Source: JBAXPW01 sp037132015
Lineage (GTDB): Bacteria > Patescibacteriota > Microgenomatia > UBA1406 > GWC2-37-13
DNA length: 12,080 nucleotides
Reading direction: 5' to 3'
Assembly (NCBI GenBank): GCA_037132015.1
Contig: JBAXPW010000042.1
Span: 1-12,080 of the forward strand
Below the pieces are notes generated by a model. It worked only from the letters and a program-made list of their open reading frames with translations, was not told where the DNA came from and made no database searches. Shown here piece after piece: positions 1 to 6,590 of this stretch (the first letter of the stretch is position 1; each line of letters opens with the position of its first letter). The translations under genes and the position numbers were made by a program.

Positions 1-2
1 AT

Positions 3-1649
3 ACGGTGAATGCACTTTCTTTAGTTTGTAGTGATGTTGATGAAATAAAGCGACTATTATTAGTCTCTCAAGCATATCCAGAATTATATATTGACGTGTA
101 TCAGGGATCTTTGCCAGTATTGTGTGCGGTTGCAAATAGAGGTGGCAGGGTAGGGCAAGTTGCAGAACATGTGATGCAAGGGTTGGCAATGATTGGGATG
201 AAAGAAAGAGATACCCTTATCCCAACTGCAACTATTGATGCGGTATTAAATAGCAACAGAACTGAAATAAGTGTGCAAGAGTTATTAACAACTGTTCGTC
301 ATACAGGTGAATTCATCAATCCACGTTATGATAGTGTGAGTAGTATTGATACTTTGCGGACAATGTTTAGGCCTGAAGAATTAAACGGTTCTCCCTTACT
401 ACAATTACTTGTTTCATCTATAGTGACAAGACAGGATCAAGAGCGAGAATTTCAACAAGCTCCAGCTAGACAGCGAGCAGAAGCTGAGGCTACTATTAGA
501 TCGAATGAAGAGAATAGAATACGACTTGAAACAAATAATAGAATCACTCCAGCATCTACAATGAAAGATCCTATAGATACTGGAGCGATCGATCCTGATT
601 TAGTAGCAAATACACTCCAATTTATGACAGTTCCAAGTCAGACATTGCATGAATTAGTAGTTGCATTAGATCGTGATAATTTGCCAACAGAGATAGCAGA
701 CGATGGAGCAATTGTTGTTGATTTAGCTTTCATGAGTCAAGATCCAAACGAGTTAAGACGACTTCTACTTTTATCTCGTTCTTTACCACTTGTTTTTGAT
801 GACATATATACAACAATAAATCCTGTCCTTGATGCAATTGAAAGAGAAGGTAATGTGGGTCCTGTTGTGAATAATATGATACGAGGATTGGCTCTAATAC
901 ATGATAACAGGGTTTATCCAGATTCTGATCAAACGGTTTCTGTCAACGAATTACTTACTTCTATTAGAAATACAGGAGAACATGTTGATGATGAACTTTT
1001 TACAGTTAACTCAATTTCTGAACTAAATAAGCGTCTCAATAGGAATGATAGAAAAACTTCTCCCTTGTTATGTATAGCGGTTGAATCAGTGGCAAGTAGG
1101 GAAAGACAGAGACAAAATTATGCTCGACGCGATGAAAGTCGTTTAGAAGATGAGCTACCACCAACATTAAGAAGGTGGAGAGATATTAAAGATGATGTAA
1201 CAATAATAAATCCTCCACAAATAGGTTCATCAGTAACACCACTAACCCAACTAACACAACCAGAGACACCAGAACCAGAACCAACACCAGAACCAACACC
1301 TGTAGAAGCATTAATACCAACTTCATATACCAATATTGCGTTATCATTTGCGGAAAATACAATTTTGGACAATCATATTGCAGGAGATGTAATTATTGAT
1401 AGAGATACAGGAGCAAGATTTGAGGTAATTGAACAAGATAGGAAAAAAAGTCTGAACGAATTACCTATTTCACTAACAGAATCAGGAGAAGTTGAGTTAG
1501 ATAGACTGACTCCCCCTGTAGCAGATGATGATAGAATATCGGGTCCTCAATTATTGGATTTTTTACATCAAAGAGGTCGTTCTGATCTTGCACAATACCT
1601 TGTAGATACAGGACAGGTTGCCAGTGAAATAATGAATAAATCAGAATAA
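3..1649 (+). CDS. Unrecognised protein with an internal duplication, 5' end cut by window edge
   Basis: The frame is open from the window edge. GTG at 6 could serve as a start, but there is no stop upstream and the first repeat begins almost immediately, so the true N-terminus is probably outside the window. I do not recognise the family. Counting from GTG 6, two related segments of about 135 residues are visible (about 5-145 and 238-372). Each has an acidic xDxxExxRLLLxS helix, then PVLxAxxxxGxVG, GLAxI, VxELLTxxRxTGE, SPLLxxxVxS and a charged Arg/Glu/Gln tail. A charged linker (about 146-235) separates them. A Pro/Glu/Thr stretch (about 415-432) leads to an acidic C-terminal part. There is no signal peptide or membrane segment in the visible part, so it is probably cytoplasmic. 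The next gene starts 3 nt after the stop, suggesting co-transcription. The existence of the gene is secure; its function is unknown. Confidence 0.8.
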   Translation, partial: TVNALSLVCSDVDEIKRLLLVSQAYPELYIDVYQGSLPVLCAVANRGGRVGQVAEHVMQGLAMIGMKERDTLIPTATIDAVLNSNRTEISVQELLTTVRHTGEFINPRYDSVSSIDTLRTMFRPEELNGSPLLQLLVSSIVTRQDQEREFQQAPARQRAEAEATIRSNEENRIRLETNNRITPASTMKDPIDTGAIDPDLVANTLQFMTVPSQTLHELVVALDRDNLPTEIADDGAIVVDLAFMSQDPNELRRLLLLSRSLPLVFDDIYTTINPVLDAIEREGNVGPVVNNMIRGLALIHDNRVYPDSDQTVSVNELLTSIRNTGEHVDDELFTVNSISELNKRLNRNDRKTSPLLCIAVESVASRERQRQNYARRDESRLEDELPPTLRRWRDIKDDVTIINPPQIGSSVTPLTQLTQPETPEPEPTPEPTPVEALIPTSYTNIALSFAENTILDNHIAGDVIIDRDTGARFEVIEQDRKKSLNELPISLTESGEVELDRLTPPVADDDRISGPQLLDFLHQRGRSDLAQYLVDTGQVASEIMNKSE

Positions 1650-1652
1650 TAT

Positions 1653-2537
1653 ATGCAAGAAGCAATAATGGGGAATTCAAGCGGAGTTCAACCATCAAGG
1701 GGAGTAGATAATAATGTTCGAGTGGAATCAAGAGCGATCGCAGCGACGAAGATGGCGAAGGAAATCTATACTGAAAAAATGAAATTTACACCTTTATGGG
1801 GAAGCAAAAAGGTGCATCTTCCTTGGGGAAAAGAAATACAAGTTTCTACTGCTCTTCCAGTTATTCATCGATTATGGTTGCAAGCAACTAAACCATTTGA
1901 GATTGCGTCTACCGCAGGGAAGGTAGCGCAACTTATGAAAAATAGAAGCACCCCCCTTACTTTACCAATGGCGATGGAGGCTCTTGGTCTTGCTAAACAA
2001 GAAGTAATTAGTCATGAAGATAGTGTAGTTGCCTCAAGTGATGTAACACAACAAGATGTAGCTGAAGAGAGTGTTGATGATTCTCCTGCCACTGATCTTA
2101 TAGCTGATGCAACGACCTATTATCAGACATTTGTTGAGAATAAATTATTGCCTGCTGAAAATGTCTTAACAATGGATCAATGGTATAACGAGATGCAATC
2201 GATGACGATGGCACAATTGATACAACAAGAACAATCTCAAAATGTTACTGATGTAAATAGAGTTCAGTACGAAGCAACACAAGAGCGTATGAGTGCGCGT
2301 GATGAAGTTTTACAGAGATATTATTTTCAAAGACTTCCTTCAGGGAATGTTCCTGCTCCTGATACAATGAGCCCTGTTCAACAACAAGTAGAGTATCATT
2401 TTCTACATACAATTATTACTCGATTAACTCCAATGTTGGATACTATAACCGAAGCAACAGAAAGAACTCAATTCGAACAAAACCTATCTATTCTTACAAA
2501 TCGTAGAGGTTTCTTGGAACCGTATGTAACCCAATAA
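1653..2537 (+). CDS. Unrecognised soluble protein, 294 aa
   Basis: The gene follows its neighbour after only 3 nt, so the two are probably one transcript. ATG at 1653 is the first start; a second in-frame ATG at 1668 (Met6) is an alternative, and neither has a clear Shine-Dalgarno sequence. I do not recognise the protein. Residues about 40-60 are basic and aromatic (FTPLWGSKKVHLPWGKE), followed by a helix-rich part to about 115. An acidic Ser/Val/Asp stretch (about 118-145) comes next, then a Gln/Met/Glu-rich helical C-terminal half that could include coiled coil. No signal peptide, membrane segment or catalytic motif is visible. Like the upstream protein it looks cytoplasmic, and the two may be partners, but only adjacency supports that. 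Confidence 0.8.
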   Translation: MQEAIMGNSSGVQPSRGVDNNVRVESRAIAATKMAKEIYTEKMKFTPLWGSKKVHLPWGKEIQVSTALPVIHRLWLQATKPFEIASTAGKVAQLMKNRSTPLTLPMAMEALGLAKQEVISHEDSVVASSDVTQQDVAEESVDDSPATDLIADATTYYQTFVENKLLPAENVLTMDQWYNEMQSMTMAQLIQQEQSQNVTDVNRVQYEATQERMSARDEVLQRYYFQRLPSGNVPAPDTMSPVQQQVEYHFLHTIITRLTPMLDTITEATERTQFEQNLSILTNRRGFLEPYVTQ

Positions 2538-2546
2538 ACGTCTTTA

Positions 2547-2591
2547 TTATTCCTCATGTTCCGTGCCGAGTAATCGAGTGACCACTTCTTT
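2547..2591. repeat. Left copy of an imperfect direct repeat flanking vapBC
   Basis: This copy is 45 bp, and its partner is at 3307-3354 (48 bp, one extra codon). Within the core (gccgagta....acttcttt), 23 of 27 bases match by eye. The pair brackets the vapBC cassette. Both copies encode, on the minus strand, the last residues of the same helix-turn-helix protein. Confidence 0.6.
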
Positions 2592-2597
2592 AGTGCC
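2547..2597 (-). pseudogene. Remnant of the 3' end of a helix-turn-helix (excisionase-type) gene
   Basis: Read on the minus strand, this stretch encodes G-T-K-E-V-V-T-R-L-L-G-T-E-H-E-E-stop. That closely matches the C-terminus of the intact gene at 3307-3522 (KKEVVTRLLGVDHSEE-stop). The run KEVVTRLLG is identical at protein level, and the stop context TTATTCCTC is identical in DNA. An in-frame TAG at 2604-2606, two codons beyond the matching part, and the loss of similarity further upstream show that only the gene's tail survives. It sits between the stop of the 294-aa protein gene and the vapB promoter. Best explanation: debris of a duplication or of the event that placed vapBC here. Confidence 0.65.
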
Positions 2598-2600
2598 GAA

Positions 2601-2629
2601 TTGCTACAGGTCGTTGACTGATATATAAT
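2601..2629 (+). promoter_or_regulatory. vapBC promoter, probably giving a leaderless mRNA
   Basis: A perfect -10 box TATAAT (2624-2629) lies 17 bp downstream of TTGCTA (2601-2606, 4 of 6 matches to TTGACA). Transcription would start about 7 nt after the -10 box, at about 2636-2637. That is the ATG of vapB itself, so no room is left for a Shine-Dalgarno sequence. Confidence 0.6.
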
Positions 2630-2634
2630 TCAGT
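2617..2634. promoter_or_regulatory. Candidate VapB operator (palindrome over the -10 box)
   Basis: ACTGA and TCAGT flank an 8-bp TATATAAT core that contains the -10 box. Taken as an 18-bp palindrome, 7 of the 9 half-site positions match. Ribbon-helix-helix antitoxins normally bind such short palindromes at their own promoter to autorepress with the toxin. The palindrome is seen directly; its role is inferred from family behaviour. Confidence 0.45.
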
Positions 2635-2636
2635 AT

Positions 2637-2900
2637 ATGAAACGCACACAAATATATCTTCCAGAAAAGGAACATGCCGAGATAAAAAGACTAGCTGATG
2701 CGACAGGTACTTCCATAGCTGAAGTGATTCGAGGGTATGTGGAGGTGGGGCTAAAAAAGAATACAAATATTGATAAAAGTGGAAAAAAAGTTATGATGGA
2801 TCTGATGAACATGCGATTTAGTGGAGGGCCTCCAGATCTTTCCATTAACCATGATCATTATTTATACGGAGCTCCAAAAAAGAAGTACAAAAAGAAATGA
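2637..2900 (+). CDS. vapB: VapB-type antitoxin, ribbon-helix-helix DNA-binding protein
   Basis: The 87-aa protein has the CopG/Arc ribbon-helix-helix pattern at its N-terminus. A short beta strand (MKRTQIYLP) is followed by helix A (about 10-22, EKEHAEIKRLADA), a turn (TGTS) and helix B (about 26-39, IAEVIRGYVEVGL). In this fold two strands pair in a dimer and insert in the DNA major groove. The C-terminal half (about 40-87) would wrap and inhibit the toxin; it ends in a very basic GAPKKKYKKK tail. The stop overlaps the start of the toxin gene by 4 nt (ATGA), the usual arrangement for translational coupling in toxin-antitoxin operons. A palindrome over its promoter suggests autorepression. 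Confidence in the antitoxin role comes mainly from the fold plus the adjacent PIN-domain gene. Confidence 0.85.
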   Translation: MKRTQIYLPEKEHAEIKRLADATGTSIAEVIRGYVEVGLKKNTNIDKSGKKVMMDLMNMRFSGGPPDLSINHDHYLYGAPKKKYKKK

Positions 2901-3322
2901 GAAAGATACTTGTAGATGCCGATGCTTTTATAGGTATTGTTAAAAAAGTTGACTCCCACCATTCACATTGTTCAAGTATCGTTCTAGGGCTAAATGATCA
3001 AGATGTTCAATACTGGACATCAAATTACGTATTTTCTGAAGTCGTAACTGTTTTGAGTTTACGTGGTGGAAAGAATCTCGCAGAACAATACATAACATCC
3101 ATGAAAAATAAACATTCACAATATCAGTTCGTATTTATTGATGAAAGGATTGAACAGCAAGCCATTGATATCTGGAAAAAGCAACGCTCAAAAAATACAA
3201 GTTTTGTGGATTGTACAAATATGGCTCTTATGAATGACCAGAAATTTGATTGTATTTTTAGTTTTGATAACGTGTACACAAAAAATGGTATTCTTACAAT
3301 TTCTTCTTATTCCTCACTATGA
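2897..3322 (+). CDS. vapC: VapC-type PIN-domain ribonuclease toxin
   Basis: This 141-aa protein has the expected length and acidic residues of a PIN-domain endoribonuclease. Asp7 lies in the N-terminal ILVDADAFIG strand, Glu48 in SNYVFSEV, Asp105 in SFVDCTNMALM and Asp124 in FSFDNVYTKNG. These are the conserved carboxylates that bind Mg2+ or Mn2+ in the family. VapC toxins cleave tRNA or rRNA sites and stop translation when the antitoxin is degraded; the specific target cannot be read from sequence. Translation starts inside the antitoxin stop codon (ATGA). The last codons run 16 bp into the convergent helix-turn-helix gene, so the toxin's final residues (SYSSL) are encoded by the antisense of that gene's end. 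This suggests the toxin's C-terminus was finished by sequence at the insertion site. Confidence 0.88.
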   Translation: MRKILVDADAFIGIVKKVDSHHSHCSSIVLGLNDQDVQYWTSNYVFSEVVTVLSLRGGKNLAEQYITSMKNKHSQYQFVFIDERIEQQAIDIWKKQRSKNTSFVDCTNMALMNDQKFDCIFSFDNVYTKNGILTISSYSSL

Positions 3323-3354
3323 TCTACGCCGAGTAGGCGAGTTACAACTTCTTT
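3307..3354. repeat. Right copy of the imperfect direct repeat flanking vapBC
   Basis: This is the partner of 2547-2591. It encodes the intact last 15 codons and stop of the helix-turn-helix gene on the minus strand, and the last codons of vapC on the plus strand. It differs from the left copy by scattered substitutions and a one-codon insertion. Confidence 0.6.
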
Positions 3355-3522
3355 TTTGTATCGTCTATCTCCACGTGAATTGATGCGGATTGCAGGGAGC
3401 TTCCCTTTTTTTCCCCATCGTTTTATCGTAAGAGGAGATACTCGTAATAGTTGTGCGACTTCTCGAATAGTCAACAAATCTGGTAAATCATCAAGTGAGA
3501 CTTTGCCTGTTTTTGCTTTCAT
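3307..3522 (-). CDS. Small helix-turn-helix DNA-binding protein, excisionase/MerR-like
   Basis: The 71-aa protein has the HTH_17-type pattern: DLLTIREVAQLLRVSPLTIK (about 15-34) forms the helix-turn-helix. RWGKKGKLPAIRINSRGDRRY (about 35-55) is the typical wing with its basic RRY element. KKEVVTRLLG forms a last short helix. Proteins of this kind act as phage or integrative-element excisionases or as small transcription regulators; no integrase is in view, so a regulator is as likely. It is convergent with vapC, with a 16-bp overlap at the 3' ends. A perfect consensus promoter lies upstream, giving a leader of about 54 nt without an obvious Shine-Dalgarno sequence. A second, degraded copy of its 3' end lies before vapB. 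Confidence 0.8.
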   Translation of the reverse strand: MKAKTGKVSLDDLPDLLTIREVAQLLRVSPLTIKRWGKKGKLPAIRINSRGDRRYKKEVVTRLLGVDHSEE

Positions 3523-3582
3523 GATCTTAATTGTACGAATTGGTAACTGTTTGAATTAGAATCGTATGTTTTAATGTTCATT

Positions 3583-3611
3583 ATTATAGTTACATAATAA
3601 TCATTTGTCAA
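3583..3611 (-). promoter_or_regulatory. Perfect sigma-70-type promoter for the helix-turn-helix gene
   Basis: On the minus strand TTGACA (3611-3606) is followed by exactly 17 bp and then TATAAT (3588-3583). Both hexamers match the bacterial vegetative consensus at all 12 positions. The predicted start is near 3576, about 54 nt before the ATG at 3522. Such a strong basal promoter for a small DNA-binding protein suggests repression by a regulator, possibly itself, but I see no clear operator. Confidence 0.75.
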
Positions 3612-3654
3612 ATGGCTCTGCAAAAGCCCCATTCAAATACTTCATTTTCTTGTA

Positions 3655-3683
3655 TTGCAACTCATTGAATAGTTTGTTAGCAT
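3655..3683 (+). promoter_or_regulatory. Weak candidate promoter for the surface-protein operon
   Basis: TTGCAA (3655-3660) and TAGCAT (3678-3683) are 17 bp apart, each with 4 of 6 consensus matches. They lie 20 nt before the first possible start codon of the operon. The stretch 3612-3703 holds nothing else I can name, so a promoter is expected here. In such AT-rich DNA the match could be chance. Confidence 0.3.
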
Positions 3684-3703
3684 AAATTAATAAATTTGTT
3701 TTT

Positions 3704-5845
3704 TTGATTTTTATATCTGTGAATAGAATATCTTACTTGAATAATAATAGTCGAGGTGAAATTGCTACATTTTTTGCGTTAACAGTGGCTCTTATATTAG
3801 GGATTAGTGCGATTGCGTCTTCTCAGATGTTGAATAAAAATACACAGGGTACAAAGGCAAATGCACAAGAGAAAGTTGGTATTGCTTGTCAAGAAGAAAT
3901 TATAACATTTTCAACAGGAGAAAAATCACCACCATCTGGTTACTCATGGGAAGCTGATTGTTCTGATAATAATGCAAAAGGATTTTCTTCATCATCTGAT
4001 GGAAAATGTGATAATAACAGTCAATGTAAACAAAATACTGTATCAGGTGAATATGTATATGCGGGTACATCAAACTGGTGTTATAACTTTAGTGATAAGG
4101 GCCATCGTTGTATGATGTTGAGGAATAAATCGATGTTTCATCCCGGCGGATCGGGGACAGGTAATACAGGTGGTAGCACAGGTGGTAACTCTGGAGGAGG
4201 AAGCCAAAATCCTACTTCTCCGGGTAATAATACTCCTACGACAGCTCCTTCTTCATCCTGCAAGGCTTATTACGTCCATCAAAATGATGATAAAGCACAA
4301 CCAGCAATGGAAGATTTTACAAAAAATAGGGTTACTAATATTTTATTGGTAGATACAAAACATGTATATACAATACCTGATTCAGTTGTTGCATGTGATA
4401 GTTCTTGTTGGTGTTTTCCGTTTGATGGAGGTAATCAAAATAGTTGCGTTACATATAATCCAAATTTAAAAAATTGTACCGAAGAGACTGTTACATCTAC
4501 GAGTGGTAGTGGCACTCAGAATGATACAACTCAGCCCGATTCGGGAACCCCTACGGATGTACCACAAAGAACAGATAATACTACTACTGGAAATCAAACT
4601 GATGATTCTTCTTCAACAGATAAACCCGCATCTACAACATCAGCCCCAACACCTCCTAATAATTTAAGAAAGATGTGTAGTGATAGTAAAGATTTAATAA
4701 AGATAGAATGGGATGCGGTAACAGGAGCTACAAAATATGAAGTCTACAAAAATGATAGTGAAATATTTTTTTCTAATACCCCATTCTATGAAGATAAAGA
4801 TATAATACTTAACAAGAAATATAAATATAAAGTAAAAGCCATTAATAATAATGGTGTAAGCGGGGATTTTTCAGCCGATCTTCTTTGGCAACTAGACGCA
4901 ACATTTCCCGCCTTAGCATGCTCAAGCAGTACCATAAATACTCCTACTACAGGTGTAACTTCTGGTACTGCTGGTACGACAGTACCAGCACCAACTACAC
5001 CTGCCTCAACACCTACTCCCACATTAGGACCTTCTGCACAACCTAATACAAACGGATGTGGAAGTGATATTAACTGTAAAGGAAGTATAGTTGTAAATAT
5101 CGGTGTGACAGATATTGAAGATTTTGATTATTTTAAGCCAGAAGATCTGCTTATGAAGGTAATTTTGAGACAAAATGAACATTGTTGGGGTTCATCTTGG
5201 GGATGGTGTGATAAAACCTCAGAAGTAAAGTTGACTCGTGATCTAAATAATACTTCACAAGGGATTTTATCCTTCCAATTTTCAAATTTGGAACGATGGG
5301 TAGATTCAAATGGAACATCGCAACAGGTAACTTATTTGATGCAAATATATAAAAGAGATAAGATGCAAGAATATAACACATATAGTTTTGATAATTTAGA
5401 TAATAATTTAATTTCAATTTATGCGAAGGATAGCATAAGTTTGAAAGAATTTGAAAGAAAATTAAAATTGAATTTTAAATTTTCTGATGATTCTACGTAT
5501 AAATATAATCAACCACTAAAGTTATCAGTGCGGGGCTTTCAGCCTAAATTGTATTTCATAAAAAATAAACCAATTTATAAAGCTGCATCACAATGCGATC
5601 AACTTAGTGGTGAATGTGGAGGAATAGAATATGTGCCAATCGAGGTTGATGCTAATACTGCCATTCTTTATTTTATTGGATCTCAAATTCCCACAGATAC
5701 AACAATAGAAGTACAGTATAAGTGTGTAGAATTTAACAATGTTGGACAAGTAAATCAATATAAAAATCCTTCAGTTACACAAGCTGTCCATTTGATTCAA
5801 GATTCTGAGATCACTGAGCAAAACATTATTATATCGTGTAAATAA
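3704..5845 (+). CDS. Large Cys-rich surface protein with a fibronectin type III domain, 713 aa
   Basis: This is the first gene of the surface operon. No ATG is available upstream; TTG at 3704 and GTG at 3719 are the candidate starts, and I keep the longer form. One hydrophobic N-terminal segment (about 22-42, IATFFALTVALILGISAIAS) would anchor or export the protein. Then come a Cys-rich segment (about 60-140), a Gly/Ser/Thr linker (about 146-183), a second Cys-rich segment (about 186-258) and a Ser/Thr linker (about 260-312). A fibronectin type III domain follows (about 313-400, with IEWDAVTGATKYEVYK and YKYKVKAINNNGVSGD). A Pro/Thr linker (about 408-450) leads to a C-terminal domain of about 260 residues that I do not recognise. 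The many Cys suggest disulfides outside the membrane. The next gene starts 2 nt later. A structural or adhesive surface role is inferred; no catalytic motif is seen. Confidence 0.8.
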   Translation: MIFISVNRISYLNNNSRGEIATFFALTVALILGISAIASSQMLNKNTQGTKANAQEKVGIACQEEIITFSTGEKSPPSGYSWEADCSDNNAKGFSSSSDGKCDNNSQCKQNTVSGEYVYAGTSNWCYNFSDKGHRCMMLRNKSMFHPGGSGTGNTGGSTGGNSGGGSQNPTSPGNNTPTTAPSSSCKAYYVHQNDDKAQPAMEDFTKNRVTNILLVDTKHVYTIPDSVVACDSSCWCFPFDGGNQNSCVTYNPNLKNCTEETVTSTSGSGTQNDTTQPDSGTPTDVPQRTDNTTTGNQTDDSSSTDKPASTTSAPTPPNNLRKMCSDSKDLIKIEWDAVTGATKYEVYKNDSEIFFSNTPFYEDKDIILNKKYKYKVKAINNNGVSGDFSADLLWQLDATFPALACSSSTINTPTTGVTSGTAGTTVPAPTTPASTPTPTLGPSAQPNTNGCGSDINCKGSIVVNIGVTDIEDFDYFKPEDLLMKVILRQNEHCWGSSWGWCDKTSEVKLTRDLNNTSQGILSFQFSNLERWVDSNGTSQQVTYLMQIYKRDKMQEYNTYSFDNLDNNLISIYAKDSISLKEFERKLKLNFKFSDDSTYKYNQPLKLSVRGFQPKLYFIKNKPIYKAASQCDQLSGECGGIEYVPIEVDANTAILYFIGSQIPTDTTIEVQYKCVEFNNVGQVNQYKNPSVTQAVHLIQDSEITEQNIIISCK

Positions 5846-5847
5846 GT

Positions 5848-6237
5848 ATGAGTAAACTTTTTAAAAATACGAGATTTCGGATTATAGCTTCAATGTTATT
5901 GTCTGGTTTTGTCGCGTTTGGACTACTCCGTAATATGAATTCTCCTGATTTAATTCAAGCACGGATATACGGCGCATATTCAGGAATATTTATATCAAAA
6001 AATACTTCGTATCCTGCTGGACCTCCAACTGAAAGAGTACATGTGAATCCACCTATTGTAATGCGGGTGGATGCAAAGGATATGAAAGAAAAGGTAGTGG
6101 TTTATAAAGGAGTCCGTATTAGAATTCAAACAAACAAAGAATCCTTTTCAGAGAGTGATTTAGAATTTTTTTATAACATAGAAAAAGCCAAGGAGAGTTC
6201 ACAGGGGATACGGATACAGCAGTTGAAGATACAATAA
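5848..6237 (+). CDS. Small single-pass membrane-anchored protein, 129 aa, unrecognised
   Basis: ATG 5848 lies 2 nt after the stop of the FN3 protein gene, so translation is probably coupled. A short basic N-terminus (MSKLFKNTRFR) precedes one hydrophobic helix (about 12-28). About 100 residues would then lie outside the membrane: a Pro-rich part (about 52-67, YPAGPPTERVHVNPPI) and a charged beta/alpha part with VVVYKGVRIRIQ. It has no Cys and no known motif. Its position between two large surface proteins suggests an accessory or assembly subunit, but that rests on context alone. Confidence 0.7.
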   Translation: MSKLFKNTRFRIIASMLLSGFVAFGLLRNMNSPDLIQARIYGAYSGIFISKNTSYPAGPPTERVHVNPPIVMRVDAKDMKEKVVVYKGVRIRIQTNKESFSESDLEFFYNIEKAKESSQGIRIQQLKIQ

Positions 6238-6279
6238 TTACAATTTGTATTTTCGTGTTAGAAAAATTATAGTTAATAT

Positions 6280-6576
6280 ATGTATCTAGGACCATTTTAT
6301 TTTGACACAAAAGAAATCTTTCTCATCATCGCGACGATACTCTTAGGTCTAGCGATGTTCTTTGGGTGGAGTCTAGTATGGTTTAGCCCTACGAGTCTCC
6401 TTACTCTCGCTATTCTGATGCTCTTTACCAAAGGGTTGTTACCAGCCATACACAACGAAGCATTTTTCATATTAGCCATTGTCACGATCTTTCTCACTCT
6501 TCTTCTTCCTTTATTTCAGGTTATATTGTTTTACTTTATTACGTTTTTATTTTTTCGATTACTCAAGGTTATTTAA
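6280..6576 (+). CDS. Small multi-pass membrane protein, 98 aa, unrecognised
   Basis: The protein is almost entirely hydrophobic: helices at about 10-33, 36-54 and 60-97, the last long enough to be two passes. Short polar turns (FSPTS, AIHNEA) separate them. Hydrophilic residues are too few for an enzyme. The coding sequence looks somewhat richer in G and C at 6320-6440 than its neighbours. It lies 42 nt after the 129-aa gene and 14 nt before the dockerin gene. A membrane partner for export or anchoring of the surface proteins is possible, but I cannot assign a family. Confidence 0.65.
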   Translation: MYLGPFYFDTKEIFLIIATILLGLAMFFGWSLVWFSPTSLLTLAILMLFTKGLLPAIHNEAFFILAIVTIFLTLLLPLFQVILFYFITFLFFRLLKVI

Positions 6577-6590
6577 GTGAGTTTAGTATT

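Noticed and set aside
1118..1372. Minus-strand 84-residue reading frame rich in Gly/Ser/Val
   Set aside because: It is antisense to the Pro/Glu/Thr linker of the first gene; a composition artefact with no supporting features.
1733..1740. GCGATCGC palindrome
   Set aside because: An isolated 8-mer inside a coding region; no other full copy was noticed, so it is probably chance.
2533..2549. Terminator after the 294-aa gene (AATAAA...TTTATT)
   Set aside because: The stem is six A:T pairs with no T run, and overlaps the helix-turn-helix remnant; too weak to call.
3307..3522. The helix-turn-helix gene as proof of an integrated mobile element
   Set aside because: There is no integrase, att-like pair at a tRNA, or phage gene in the window. 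The fold is also common in ordinary regulators.
6200..6270. Possible frameshift extending the 129-aa protein into GDTDTAVEDT...VLEKL
   Set aside because: The alternative frame adds only about 20 residues with no recognisable motif, and nothing in the sequence shows which ending is correct.
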